Assembly: GCA_003952965.2 (NCBI GenBank)
Contig: CM025852.1
Location: 17,809,313 to 17,873,312, forward strand
DNA from: Morella rubra
Lineage: Eukaryota; Streptophyta; Magnoliopsida; Fagales; Myricaceae
DNA: 64,000 nt
Direction: 5' to 3'
Below, in pieces: positions 11,645-22,888 of the stretch (its first letter is position 1; each line of letters opens with the position of its first letter). The notes under the pieces were generated by a model. It was not told where the DNA came from. It ran no database searches and was given only the letters and a program-made list of their open reading frames with translations. The translations under genes and the position numbers were made by a program.

Positions 11645-12640
11645 CTAGTTAAACTTTGATTCCAGTCTCTCAAATCTCTCTGAACTGGCATTCACTAACT
11701 TCTCAATAGCTATTTCCCAGGGTTGCTTACGTTCTGGTTGAGATGGTCTTGGTTTGAAGCTAGGAGGATGGAATGGTTTTGAATTGCTATCCTGGTTACC
11801 TTGATCTTTCCATGAAAAGTGGGATGATTCCTCCAGCCTGGGTTGTATGTGTTGGAATAAGGGTTGTTTTGCTACTACTGCTGCAAATTGAGCAATCAGA
11901 ACTCATGTGAGCTCCTCCATAGCAATCACAACTTAATACATGACTAGAAAGATAATTCACGTTACCAAGCTTACCGAACATTTTTACCAGAGAATCAACC
12001 TTGGCATTAAACATACTTATGCCATCTACATCATACATACCTGGAATTTTTTTTATGCATATCTCTTTCATTAGACCACTAATAATTGTTAGAGGTCATT
12101 TCTTCTAACAACTTATATGCCTCTTCGGTTGACTTACTCATTAATGTACCTCCTGCAGCTGCATCTATGGTAATCCTGATGAATGTGTTAATCCATTATA
12201 GAAAGTCTGTACAATCAGCCAATCAGGAAGACCATGATGGGAACACTTCCTTTGCAAATCTTTAAACCTCTCCCAGGCTTCATACAAAGATTCGCTATCA
12301 AATTGAACAAAACTTGTAATTTCATTTCTAAGTTTGGTAATCTTACCTGAGGGAAAATACTTACTCAAAAGAGCTTGTGACAAGGCATTCCAAGTGGTGA
12401 AAGAGTTAGGCGCTTTGGATGTGGGTCACAAATCTCCAAGAAATTAGCAAGGTGTGCATGTGGGTCTCAGCAGGTCCTTCACCAAACTGCTCCTGCTGCA
12501 CCATCTGGATGAGACCAGGTTTAATCTCAAAGTTATTAGCATTGATTGTAGGTCTCACAATACTAGGTTGAGCACCATTGACATTCGGCACGGCATAGTC
12601 ATGTTATCCCTTTGATTCTAGTCATCTGCTTGTTCTTGCT
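11645..12640 (-). pseudogene. Athila-like gag
   Basis: The minus-strand pieces include LLSKYFPSGKITKLRNEITSF and LYEAWERFKDLQRKCSHHGL (12165-12383), the retrotransposon-gag core. CDCYGGAHMSSDC (11796-12071) is a zinc-knuckle-like stretch. The starting part lies near 12591 (GAQPSIVRPTINANNFEIKP). Stops and frame changes separate the pieces. Gag would form the particle that packages the element RNA. Confidence 0.88.
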
Positions 12641-12822
12641 CCAGCACTAGTCTTTTTTTTTTTTTTTTCACGGTAGTGCATGTAGGGTTCCTTCAATTTT
12701 TGGATCAAAAAGCTCAATTTGATCACAATTACGTGGTATGCACAAAATAAATAAATTGAAAAAAATAAAAAAAGGACCTAAATTAATAAAGGAAATAATT
12801 TGTATTAATATTGAAAACATCC

Positions 12823-12840
12823 TCCCCGGCAACGGTGTCA
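12823..12840 (-). other. Primer-binding site for tRNA-Asp
   Basis: On the minus strand, six bases after the 5' LTR end, the sequence is TGACACCGTTGCCGGGGA. The complement of the 3' end of plant tRNA-Asp is TGGCGCCGTTGCCGGGGA, so the match is 16 of 18. The two differences are G to A and G to A in the GGCGCC core, consistent with CpG decay. Confidence 0.85.
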
Positions 12841-12846
12841 AAAACT

Positions 12847-14365
12847 TGATAGTCCTAAAGTCTACCACAAGTGCATGGGTCGTGACAAGTAAAATAGGGC
12901 AAAAGAGTATCGTTTCCACAAGGAGGAGATTCAAGTACCAATTTATAAAATTTCCTATATTATTTAAAGATTAAAGATTACTAATTTACCAATTTAAATA
13001 TTGCAAATTCTTAACTTGAAAAATCAAATATTAAAGATTTCTAGGGCTTGGATTTCATCAATTGAATTCTTTCAATATGTTTAAACATGATTGCTTGCAT
13101 TAATGTTTTGTTAATCACAATGACCAAATTCTTTTTTATGTGATATCCTCTTTCAAGGTATAACACCTATACCTATATTAATTCTATGTCTACTTTCGTG
13201 ATCACATAAATTAATAAAGATTTATTATACTTCGTGGAATTATTGAATATAGGTCACAAGGGTGTGTATTTATTTCTAAATTACACTACCAAGGTTTGAT
13301 GAATTCACGAACTAATATTAAAGTTTAACTATTGTCACTTCATTCAACATCTTAAGCACGCTATTCATGGCCAATAAATTGCAAGAATGAAAACCGAAAT
13401 CATCAAATTGCAATTAACAAATTATATTCATTACATCTATACTCAAATCATATAAAAAGTTCAATGAGTACGTCCTAGCCCTAGAATAAGAAAACTAGCA
13501 AATCATAACTAATAAAACAATCAATTATTTTTCAAAGATAAATTTGAATTTAACATCCTTAATAATAATTCAAAAACTAAAAACTTGAAAAAGAAGAAAA
13601 ACTTTGAAATGGCATAAATTCTCAGCTACGACGTTCCTCCTTTGAATATCTTCTCCTTTTCTTCTAAGTAAACTTCATTAAACTTGAGAAACAGAATTTA
13701 CAAAATCTTCTCCTTTTCTTTTAAAATAGGATCTGATCTTTTAAAATTTCAAAAAAATTGTTTTTCAATTTTGAAATCAATTATCTTTTCATATTTTAAA
13801 AGAGAACCTCTTTCCAAATTTGAAAAAAAAAATTGCTTTTTCAATTTTGAAAATAGATTTGAAATCCTAAATTCTAGGCTAATTTTATTACCTGAATTCT
13901 AGGTAGATAGAGGACAAAAACCGAAACAATGTCTGGCTGTAGTAAAGTTCTGGACAGATTCAGACTTTCCGTTTTTTGTAGCTTTTGGACTTCAAAATGG
14001 CAGAACTGAGTTTTGGACTCTTCATAAAAGTTTTAGGCCTGCATCTTAGGTTTCCAGCAAATAAAACTACACCTGAATCCGAGGTCTGTAGCTCCAATTA
14101 TAATCCAAAAACTAAATAGCTTTATATTTTTACTAGACCAGCTCAACTAGGACTTGCTCTCTTGGCTTAGCTCGACTTGCTAAGACTTCCCTCTCTAGCT
14201 CTCAAAATCATTAATAACCTTACCTGCAAACATCAAGAATTCCTAAGAATTAAATAAATATAAAAGATACTTAAAATTCTAGACAAACGAGCTATGAAAC
14301 ATACAAAACATTTTGAATCAAAACAATTACTACTAAGAAAATGTGTGAAATAAATTTCCACATCA
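12847..14365 (-). repeat. Athila-like LTR (5' LTR in element orientation)
   Basis: Starts TGATAGTCCTAAAG and ends CACATCA in plus-strand reading, matching 5196-7057. It lacks two segments present in the other copy, so the LTRs have diverged by deletions as well as many substitutions. That implies an old insertion. Confidence 0.92.
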
Positions 14366-17300
14366 TATGGGAAGAGGTAGAAAGTGAATTGTATCTTGGA
14401 TGTAGCAAGTTTAGTAAGTTTTCATTTACCGTTCGACTGTTGCATGTAAAGTCGAAGAATAAGTTATCGGTTAAGGCATTTGATATGGTGTTATAGTTGA
14501 TTAAGGAGGCATTGCCAGTGGGAGAGACATTACCAAGATCATATTACAAGGTGAAACAATTGTGAAAGGGTCTTGGGTTTAGTTATGATAAGATTCATGC
14601 ATGTCAGAATGATTGTGTGTTTTTGGAAGGAAAACAGTGAGTTAGATAGATGTCCAGTATATGGGGTGTCTTGGTGGAAATTCGAAGATGACTTGCGTAA
14701 TTGAATTCCCAGGAAAGTGTTGCGTCATTCCCTTTAATCCCTAGACTTAAACGTTTATTTACCACAAAAGATGTAGCTCATGACATGAGATGGCATAAGG
14801 AGAAACGAGGTCGACAATGGGGAGAGTATGAGGCATCCTGCAGATTCATTGGTTTGAAAGAATTTTGACAATGACCATGGTTGGTGTGCTCAAGATGCCC
14901 GCAACGTCCACCTTGGTCTTGTCTCAGATGGGTTCAATCTATTTTGAAACATGTCCAATGCCTACAGTAATTGGCCAGTTGTTGTATTTCCTTATAATTT
15001 GCCCCCATGGAGGTGTATGAAGGTCCCATTTTCACTGATGAATCTTTTGATCCCGGGTCCCAAGTCCGAAGTCCCTGAAACATGATATAGATGTATATCT
15101 TCGACCTTTAGTGGATGAGTTGAAACAACTATGGGAAGATGGAGTTGAGACATATGACGCTTTAGATGGGACGACATTTAAGATGCATGCAGCTTTGATG
15201 TGGACCATAAATGATTTCCCAGCATATGCCAATTTATCTAATGGAGTACCAAAGGGAAGTTAGCATGTCCAACGTGTAATTTAGACACTGTCTATAAGTG
15301 GTTGAAGCACAGGAGAAGAATGTGTTACATGGTCATAGGAGATACTTGACACCGGGGCATGCATGGAGATATGATGTGGATACGTTCGATGGGAAAGAAG
15401 AACATAGACTTCCGCCGAGGAGTTAACTAGTGAGGACATATTGGAACAATTGATGCATGTTGGGGAGACTATCTTTGGTAAAGGGCCAGGGAAGAATAGG
15501 GAAAAGAAGAAATAGTCATCGGAACGTTTGAATTACACGAAGAAGAGCATCTTTTTCCAACTGCCTTAGTGAAGTACATTAGGGTTACGGCATAACTTGG
15601 ACGTGATGCACATCGAAAAAAACATATGTGACAACGTGATTGGGATGGTGATGAATATCAAGTTCAAGACCAGAGATTCAGCGGGTGCATGTAGAGATTT
15701 AGCTGAAATGGGGGTTAAAAAGGACTTGCACTTGGTTCATGACGGTCGAGTCGAATTGATGCCTCAAGTGGCATATACTTTAACTCGGGAAGAGCGAATG
15801 AGGGCCTGTGAGTGGTTAAAAGACGAGAAGTTTCCCGATGGTTATGCTGCTGAGATTTCACGTTGTGTGAATCTAGATGAGTTGAAGGTGTTCTGGAATG
15901 AAAAGTCATGATTGTCATGTGTTCTTGCAGAGGGTTCTTCCAGTGATGATCTAGGGTTGTTGAAGGAAGACGTGGGTGGTGCAGTGACCGAATTATGTTT
16001 ATTTTTTCGAGAGTTGTGCTCATACATGTTGAAGATTTCTATATTGTAGAGGATGTCAAAAGATATCAGAATAATTTTATGCAAGTTGGAAATGATTTTT
16101 CCACCCATTTTTTTTTACGGTAATGATGCATTTGGTGGTCCAATTACTGTGCGACACAATACTTGTTCGACTGCTACAGTACAGATGGATGTATCCATTT
16201 GAATGGTTGATTTGTGTCTTGAAACGATCTGTGAAAAATAACTCGCATCCCGAAGGGTCCTTTGTAGAAGCATATATTGGAAACAAGTGTTCGACATTTT
16301 ATTCCTAGTACCTCCAAGTGGTCCAAACAGTGTTTAATCGCAGAGATCGAAACTACGATTCTGACATCGAGATGGAGGTACCAGAGAGGTCATTGGATGT
16401 GTTCACTCAGAAAATTAGATTGATAGGGGCAGCAAAAGGGCATGACATAGACCGAACAGAGTTCAAGAAAGCTCAGTGGTATGTGTTGAACAATTGCAAA
16501 GGCATCAAAAACTACTTAGAGTAAGTAAAACAAAATTTTATAAGTTTTCTGTAATATATAGTCACTGATTAACTTTCTCGTACAATGACCACATGGATGA
16601 ACTTCACGTGCAAGGAATTGGTGACATTTGTTGTATGCATGAGGAACGATTCTGGATTGGTTCTTAGGGTGAGTAAGTGTTATTGACAAAGAATTCTAAT
16701 TAATATCGTGTCTTTGTTTTTAATGACCTTCTAATATATTGTTGTAAGTTCAAACATTACATTTTCAAAATTCATAAACATCGGTCGATGAATTGCATTC
16801 ATTGGCATGTGAGCCTAATAAACAAGTGATGTGTTATTTTGTATGTGTTGTGAATGGATGTAGATATCATATAGTATAATGGGAAGAACGATGGAGAACT
16901 CAGAAACAGTGGTATTTTAGTACCGAGATCACATGAGGGAAATCCAATAGAATTTTATGGGAGACTTGTAGACATTTATGCCATGCAATATTTGCGGGAA
17001 ATACAATATGTTTGTTTAAGTGTGATTGGTGGGACGTCGAGGATCACCGTGGAATTTGTATCAACGAGAATTTTAAGAGGACAAATACTTCCTGACTGTA
17101 GTATTCAGAAGATCCTTTTATTTTGGCAAGTCAAGTGTTTTATCTAGTAATAATCTGCATGGACCTATATGGCGAGTCGTGCAGAAGTTGTCTTGTAGAA
17201 ATGCATATGACATTCCCGGCCTGGATCCGGATGGTGAAGTTGATGTAAACATCGAATTGGGAGCAACCATCACGAATGAAGTGTATCAGGAGGACGATGT

Positions 17301-17540
17301 CATTGACTTATTTATAGACTTTCAATAGTTTAATCTTAATCCACTACAGAGGGATGACGTTGCACCAAACGTTATCCAAGCTTCTAATGTAATTGATCAA
17401 TGGAAGAAAAGGCAAATAGATAGTAATCATATTTTGGAGGAGGACGAAGCAGAAATTGAAGAAAATAGCAAGGAAAGTAGGATGAAGATTCGTTTGAAAG
17501 TGATAGCGATTCTACTGAGGATGAGGCATCGGCGATAACG
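14366..17540 (+). pseudogene. TNP2-type CACTA transposase, core and C-terminal part
   Basis: Continues the frame cut at 5195. LWEEVESELYLGC and FTVRLLHVKS are followed by SYDKIHACQNDCVF, VAHDMRWHKEKR, and MDVMHIEKNICDNVIGMVMN (15603 on), the standard catalytic-domain landmark of plant TNP2 proteins. Then KFPDGYAAEISRCVNLDELK, the DUF4218 landmark YRWMYPFEW near 16180, and EFKKAQWYVLNNC near 16470. A segment near 17160-17330 (WRVVQKLSCRNAYDIPG) matches the usual C-terminus. Many stops and frameshifts are present, for example between 14500 and 15590. Introns are also possible near 16520-16600. Confidence 0.85.
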
Positions 17541-17689
17541 TGCAAGAATCAGATTCTAATTAATAATTTCTTTTAAGTATATTTTCTTTTCATGTAATGT
17601 TTGATTTTGCTGAAGTGTTTTTACTGTTATTGTCTCTTTTACCACATCTTTATCGTTTGTTTTGTTATCTCACAGTTTGAGCGGTGAAA
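17541..17689. other. Spacer between the two CACTA-1 genes
   Basis: Short AT-rich stretch between the transposase end and the second gene. No feature recognised. Confidence 0.3.
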
Positions 17690-19420
17690 TGAAGCGTGGA
17701 TGAGAATTTCCTTCTAGTTACTTCTGGACAGTTGCATGGCTCACTTACTCTGCTCACTGTGAGTCTGATCCCAAGTCCTAGTCTAAGCACTCCTTCTCCG
17801 AGTTCAAATGCCTCCATGATTCAAGGCACGCAAGCTTGTCCTAGTAGTTATGCATGTAAGAAAGTATTTTATATTATATTTTAATTTTTATAAGTTAAAC
17901 AACCGACTAACTTTGCTAACTTCATTTTATGTAGCGACATCTGCTTCTAAGCATGGGTCAGGTAGGACACGTGGGGTCCGTTTGGGGAAGAGTCTTGGGT
18001 CCGGGTCTAAGTCAGGAAAATTATTGGTGCATATCCCGGAAGGAGAGTGTGGAGGAGTGTCTTCCACTGCTACCACCATATCAACCAATATTGGAATGTT
18101 GGTCCGAGGGTTGATTCCGATCTCCGTTAACAAGTGGGCTAACATTTCACAGAAGTGAAGGAGTACATTATGGATCTGGTGTTGGTATGATTAAATTCGT
18201 AAACATAGTATTTTTGTTAACCATTTCGTTCATTGTAATATTGTATGCTTTGGTACTTATGCAGGACCACTTTGACCTTGACTACACCCGTCAGGAGGAC
18301 GTGAAGACGGTGGTCGAGACTATGATGACAGCACGTCGAACGCACCGCAACTAGATGCATGCGTATTTCAAGAAGTTCCCGAGTAAAGAGGTGGTGTTGC
18401 TAAAGTCCCACCCTTATACCACGTAAGAAGAGTAGAAAGAGTTATGCGATCTTTTCACTAGCGAAGCATTTATGGTACGTGATTTACAAAAACTCATTGC
18501 TTAAAAATTACTTAAAATATCGCAGAAATGAAGTGAGCAAAATAAGAAAAATAGATCAAAGTTGACTGTGAACCATGCTGTCGGTTCACGCTCGTTCCAA
18601 TGCACACGAGCTTGCATGGTAAGTTAAGTACTAAATTTTGAATTTTATTGATATATTCATATTTTTTGAAATTTTTTGTCAATAACTTTATGTTATTTCC
18701 TTGTAGAAAAATCTTGATAGCGGTGAAATCAATCCAGCATAGCTGTATAAGAAGAATTATACAAATAAAGATGGTTTTTGGACCTCGGAAGGAGCGAGAG
18801 AAATTTATGTAAGTTGCTTTCATTTTAATCTACTTTATGTATAGTTTATCTACTTTAATGTTTCTAGTAATTATTGTCATTTTTGAAGAATGGATGGATG
18901 CCTTCCAGTGCCAGTGTGATTTAGAAGGGAAGACTTACACTGGAATTGAGGTATATTCCGAGATATTGGGTAAGAAGTTGGGATATGTTCAGGGATTAGG
19001 ACGCGCGGTTAAGCCTCCGCCTTCATCAAGTTTAACTACATAGTCTTTTGATCTACAACACTAGCTTGTGAAGGCAAAGGATGAGATAGAAGCATGAGAG
19101 CTGCTAGAGAAAAAGACTTGCAAGAATTTGCGAAGAAGCAAGCTGAGATGGAGGCCACGCTGAGGACCACTGTGAGGAGTAGCGGGTGGAGTGGAGCAAG
19201 AGGAGCGCATGAAAAAGGAGAAAGAGTGGATGCGAGTGGAGCTCGAGGAGCACATGCGAAAGGAGCAAGAGTGCTTACGAGTAGAAATATCAAAGGAGCT
19301 GGAGAAGAAAATGTCCTATGTAATGGAGAAGAAAATGAGGGACATGTCAAAGCGACTATTCAACCAGTTTTGTGGCTCAAAAGGTAGATGCATGTATGTT
19401 GTAATAGCTTTGTGATTATG
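17690..19420 (+). pseudogene. Second CACTA gene, Ptta/En/Spm (Transposase_24) type
   Basis: A segment near 17950-18150 reads SGRTRGVRLGKSLG, then ISTNIGMLVRGLIPISVNKW, matching the conserved start of the plant Ptta/En/Spm protein. After a probable intron (about 18183-18264), DHFDLDYTRQEDVKTVVETM and MHAYFKKFPSKEVVLLKSHP follow, then a KNRSKLTVNHAVGSRSF-like segment near 18540. YSEILGKKLGYVQGLGRAVK lies near 18950. A charged coiled coil (EEHMRKEQECLRVEISKELE) ends near 19380. Several stops interrupt it. In En/Spm the second product binds subterminal repeats, and I infer that role here. Minus-strand frames in the same stretch are shadows. Confidence 0.78.
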
Positions 19421-20380
19421 TATTATTACAATGTTATTATTATTGATGTTCATTAATGTGATTATTGTATTGTTATTGTAATAGTACTGTTATATAATAT
19501 TTTTCTATTTGAGAGGTCAAGTGAATTGGGTTTTATTTTTCTTCCTTTTTCTTTTTAAACCCAATATGCGAAACAGATCTAAGGAGCAGAAAACTGAATC
19601 TATTTAATCAAGGACTAATATAGAGAATAAGAGAAAAGACAAACCAACAAATAAATGTAAGGATAGAGAGATGACACCGTATCTTTTAGGTGGTTCGGCC
19701 AACACTTGCCTACGTCCACCCCAAGGCTATTGACTTCCTTGGGCTTCCTTCACTATTTTCCAAATAGTTACACCTTAGCTTCACGGGTGCTAAGTAACCT
19801 TTACAAAGTGTTTTTGAGCTTACACTTTAGCTCACTCTCTCAAATCCTCACAACCTAGAGGATTTCTTCTACCCAACAAGTAAGACAAGTGTTTTTCACA
19901 AACACTCACGTGTTTTTCAAGAATGGGTACAAAGAGAATCTTAGTAAAGCTCTTTAAGCTGAATAAACAAGTGTGAGGTACTGAGGTGTGCAAAGAGACA
20001 AGATTTGCAAGAGAGCTACAGTATTTTCAAGTGAAGTACGAGCTTTCTTGGATGGTGGAGCAAAGCTTTTTCTCTCTCTAGCAAGTTAATGGCGCACACT
20101 GCTTTTCTCTCTCCATCTTCTTCTATTTAAAGCTTCTAGGGCACCAGGGGTCTTCTTGTAAAGATGCCGAGGTCATCCCTTTTTGAATAAGTTAACGCTC
20201 CATCTGGTGCGTAAAGTCCGATGTGGTGGAGAATTATCATTGCATCCAACACACATCCAACTCACGCCGTTGCTGTGATGCACCGTTTCAACACTGCTCA
20301 ACATGACCGATCAAAATAAGACCGGATCTCTATTATTATTGTTTTTTTTTTAAAATTGATTCTGTTATTACCCTTCAATC
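19421..20380. repeat. Probable LTR-type fragment in the CACTA-1 right arm
   Basis: The stretch 19670-19760 has the GGTGGTTCGGCCAACACTTGCCTACGTCCACCCC type of sequence (positions about 19689-19722) that recurs in LTRs of plant retrotransposons. No coding sequence or clear boundaries were found. The rest is unassigned. It lies between the second CACTA gene and the right subterminal repeats. Confidence 0.35.
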
Positions 20381-20945
20381 GACAATTCCAGTGATCGATT
20401 GATTATTGTGAAAATGATTGATCGTGAATACAACCGTTCGATCGCCAATATTAAAACACTTAAAATAATGATCAATCACTAACATAATCGATCGATCGAC
20501 TCCGTGCAAGCGAACCATCGGTATTATAAGTGATCGATTGGTGGAGAAATAGTCAGTTGGTCATCCAACTCAAACGATTGATCGTTAGCTAACCCCGATC
20601 GATCACGTAGGAAATCACCGTTCCATCGCTGAAATAACTGACCGATCGGTTGTAATAAGACGATCGATCGTCCAACTCAAGTGATCGATTGATTAGACAA
20701 AGACGACTGATCGGTTGGTATTGCAACGATCGATCATTTTCTTCATAGTGCTCGGTTGGTTATATGTATTGATCGATCAACAATATGTAATTGATCAATC
20801 GTTGTTACTTACCGTTTGATCATCCTAAAAGTGGCGATCGATTAGTCTCATTTGCCGATCGATCATTTCAAAACAAAGCCTGACTGATCGCTGATCTCAC
20901 CGATCAACCACTTCCGTTTCATCGACTGATTGATAACAGACCTTG
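20381..20945. repeat. CGATCG-type subterminal repeats, right arm of CACTA-1
   Basis: About twenty or more CGATCGATCG-like words and decayed versions (GATCGATTG, CGATCAACC, TGATCGATCA) are spaced about 20-30 bases apart up to the terminal repeat. They match the left-arm blocks in wording. Confidence 0.8.
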
Positions 20946-21018
20946 TGACGAAAAAATTTCGTCACTAATTCTTTTAGTGACAAAATTTTTGTCACTAAAA
21001 GTAATTTTTTTTGTAGTG
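20946..21018. repeat. CACTA-1 right terminal repeat with internal hairpins
   Basis: Ends TTTTTTTTGTAGTG. It contains two inverted repeats, GTGACGAAA..TTTCGTCAC (20946-20966) and TTTTAGTGACAAAA..TTGTCACTAAAA (about 20973-21000). The final 13 bases read CACTACAAAAAAA on the minus strand. The three bases after it are TAA, and the matching left target copy was not found. Confidence 0.85.
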
Positions 21019-21361
21019 TAAATGATAGACTTTCTTCTAGAAGACTCATTTTAATCCTTGATGATGTGGATCAATTGAACCATTTACAAAAATTAGCTGG
21101 AGGTCATGATTGGTTTGGTTCAGGAAGTAGAATCATCATAACAACAAGAGATCAAAGATTATTAACTAGTCATGAAAATGATTCAATGTACGTGATGAAA
21201 GCATTAGACCATAAAGAGGCGCTTCAGCTCTTTAGTTGGCATGCCTTCAAAAGATAAAGACCAACTGTTGATTATGGAGAACTCATAGAAGATATAATAC
21301 ATTATGCTAGAGGCCTCCCTTTAGCATTAAAAGTGCTAGGTTCAGATCTAAAAGATAGAAG
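21019..21361 (+). pseudogene. TIR-NBS-LRR (TNL) resistance gene fragment, NB-ARC part
   Basis: Translates as the middle of a TNL NB-ARC domain: LILILDDVDQ (kinase 2), GSGSRIIITTRDQRLL (RNBS-B), ALQLFSWHAF (RNBS-C) and ARGLPLALKVLGSDL (GLPL). The final aspartate-valine of kinase 2 is typical of TNL, where CNL proteins have tryptophan after the aspartates. A TAA stop (about 21256) follows HAFKR. The fragment starts exactly at the CACTA-1 end and stops at about 21361, where unrelated repeat sequence begins. The gene was therefore broken by at least two insertions. TNL proteins are intracellular immune receptors, and this piece is not functional. Confidence 0.9.
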
Positions 21362-22374
21362 TATGTCACGCCCAGTGTTCGTATTGACCCCGTGGGCTCA
21401 CTTTATAGGAATAGTGTGCGCAAATGGTGGGGATTTGGACAAGTAACTAATCTAGGTGGTTAAAGACAATTTCACCCTTGGGAAGATCCAGCAGAAGACT
21501 TATGAAAGCTATGGGGTAAGCATAGAGATTTCAAAAACTTGTTAACACTTTCAATACTAGTTCTTACAAGACTGTGTTATTTTACAAATAATCTAGCTGA
21601 TTTAGGAAAAGTGGGAAATTAAGCTAATTTAAATAAATCTAAAATTTTATAAGTATATCACAGTGACTGTAAACGTTCTTCTCGAGGACTACAACAAAAT
21701 GGCTAGTTTTACAAAAAGGTGAGCACACAATAACTTATTGAGCCTATACATCCATGATATATACGAAAACTATTTAAAAAATGTACAAGAAAAACCATTA
21801 TAAACACTAAAGAAAAATTCAACTCAAGTACTCCTCCTCACTATCGGTAGTAAGATCTACCATGCTATCTCCCCGTGTCACTTGACTTGGTTCCACCATT
21901 ATGGGAGGATCCTTGAGGTACAAGTGGGGAGTGTGCTCCACCGATATCTCGAAGGAATTCGAGACCGAAGCTCGGATATGCAGGACCACGCCATAGGGGT
22001 CTAGGTCAAGAATTTGCTGATTGAATGTTATTTTACTGAGGGATAGTGAGTCGATGGTGGGGTGGTAAGGGTGTTATGGGGGTCACAGTGGGTTTATATG
22101 ATCAGGGAAGGACGGGTGGGTGGGAGTTGGGAGGAGGAGAGGGAGCATGTAGGTTAGGGGTTCACGAGGAACAATTTTAATTTTGCATGTGCTGATTGAA
22201 TGTTATTTTACCTCACGAATATCTACGAGGGTTTATTGCAATTTCCCCTAGATCTGTTATAACCTTTGCGATCTCAACATGGGATGTGAATAATTCATTC
22301 ATCAAAATTCATGGGTTGTTAATATCTTTGGCTCTAAGTGTCTCTCTCCTCCCTATACGTTCACCCACCTAAAC
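21362..22374. other. Unassigned repeat-like stretch
   Basis: Begins TGTCACGCCCAGTG right after the TNL fragment, which looks like an LTR start, but no second LTR or coding sequence was seen. The 21-base word TGCTGATTGAATGTTATTTTAC (positions about 22017 and 22190) occurs twice in direct orientation about 174 bases apart. No gene found. Confidence 0.35.
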
Positions 22375-22377
22375 TTA

Positions 22378-22703
22378 GGTGATGTTTGATTATGACAAAT
22401 TTTCAACTTTTTAAGAAAAATTTTTCAAAAAGTAAAAATTTTTACGCCTAAACATCAAAATCTAACAATTTTCATACAAATTTCAATACCTTTTGATACA
22501 AATTTCAGTATTTTTTCATAAAATTTTTTTTTGGATCCAATTAATCTTGTCTCGATCGATCTCTTTATTTTTTGACAAACTCCAATAAAATTATTTTCCA
22601 ATCTATCATTTTTTTTTTTTTTTTATAAATATTTTAGAAACCCCCATTAAAAAGTCAAACTCTCAAAATTTTATCCTCTAAATTTTGATTGCCGAATATC
22701 ACC
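22378..22703. mobile_element. Harbinger/Tourist-like MITE
   Basis: The 326-base element starts GGTGATGTTTGATTATGA and ends in the imperfect inverted form (reverse complement GGTGATATTCGGCAATCA). It is flanked on both sides by TTA (22375-22377 and 22704-22706), the usual PIF/Harbinger target duplication. The interior is AT-rich with no ORF. Confidence 0.72.
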
Positions 22704-22888
22704 TTAGTAAAACAACATTGTTCTTCCTCAATAGAGAAAAGAAAAATTAAATATTTTTCTTCAGTTTATGAAGGGCCTAAACAAAAGTACACAATGATCT
22801 AGCTGTACATGTTAGTGCCCCTTCCTGTCTACTTGAACCTAATTAACGCCTTGTGTCTTCCCCCGTCTAGGCAACACACATTAAGGTA

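Larger units (their letters stand above)
5196..14365 (-). mobile_element. Athila-like Ty3/Gypsy LTR retrotransposon, nested in CACTA-1
   Basis: Two LTR copies in direct orientation (5196-7057 and 12847-14365) enclose gag-pol read on the minus strand. The target-site duplication TATGG is at 5191-5195 and 14366-14370. The primer-binding site is complementary to tRNA-Asp. The gag-protease-RT-RNase H-integrase order and wording (RKDHFPLPF, FMDDFSIF, WSLPFELMCDASDFA) fit the Athila branch of Gypsy. Many stop codons, a lost catalytic residue in the protease, a deleted integrase core and differently deleted LTRs show that it is old and non-autonomous. Confidence 0.93.
1289..21018 (+). mobile_element. 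CACTA-1: En/Spm-type DNA transposon, left end not found, with nested insertions
   Basis: The right terminus is clear. The element ends TTTTTTGTAGTG at 21018, whose reverse complement starts CACTACAAAAAA as in plant CACTA elements. Inside it lie TNP2-type transposase remnants, a Ptta/En/Spm second-gene remnant, and CGATCG-type subterminal repeats on the left (1297-1560, 3410-4140) and right (20390-20940). Both genes point rightward. No matching left TIR was found, so the start given is only the first subterminal repeat and the true end may lie outside the window. Insertions inside it are a solo-LTR-like segment (1561-2949), an Athila-like element (5196-14365) and probably an LTR-type fragment near 19560-20340. 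The right flank is a TNL gene remnant. Confidence 0.75.

Noticed and set aside
19036-19350. Minus-strand ORF of 104 codons
   Set aside because: Antisense of the charged coiled-coil end of the second CACTA-1 gene, whose composition leaves open reverse frames.
20381-20945. CRISPR-like regular repeats
   Set aside because: The repeats are short, palindromic and degenerate, with no uniform spacers. The setting is a plant CACTA subterminal arm.
20946-21000. Hairpins read as a transcription terminator
   Set aside because: The inverted repeats are part of the CACTA terminal sequence and no gene ends there.
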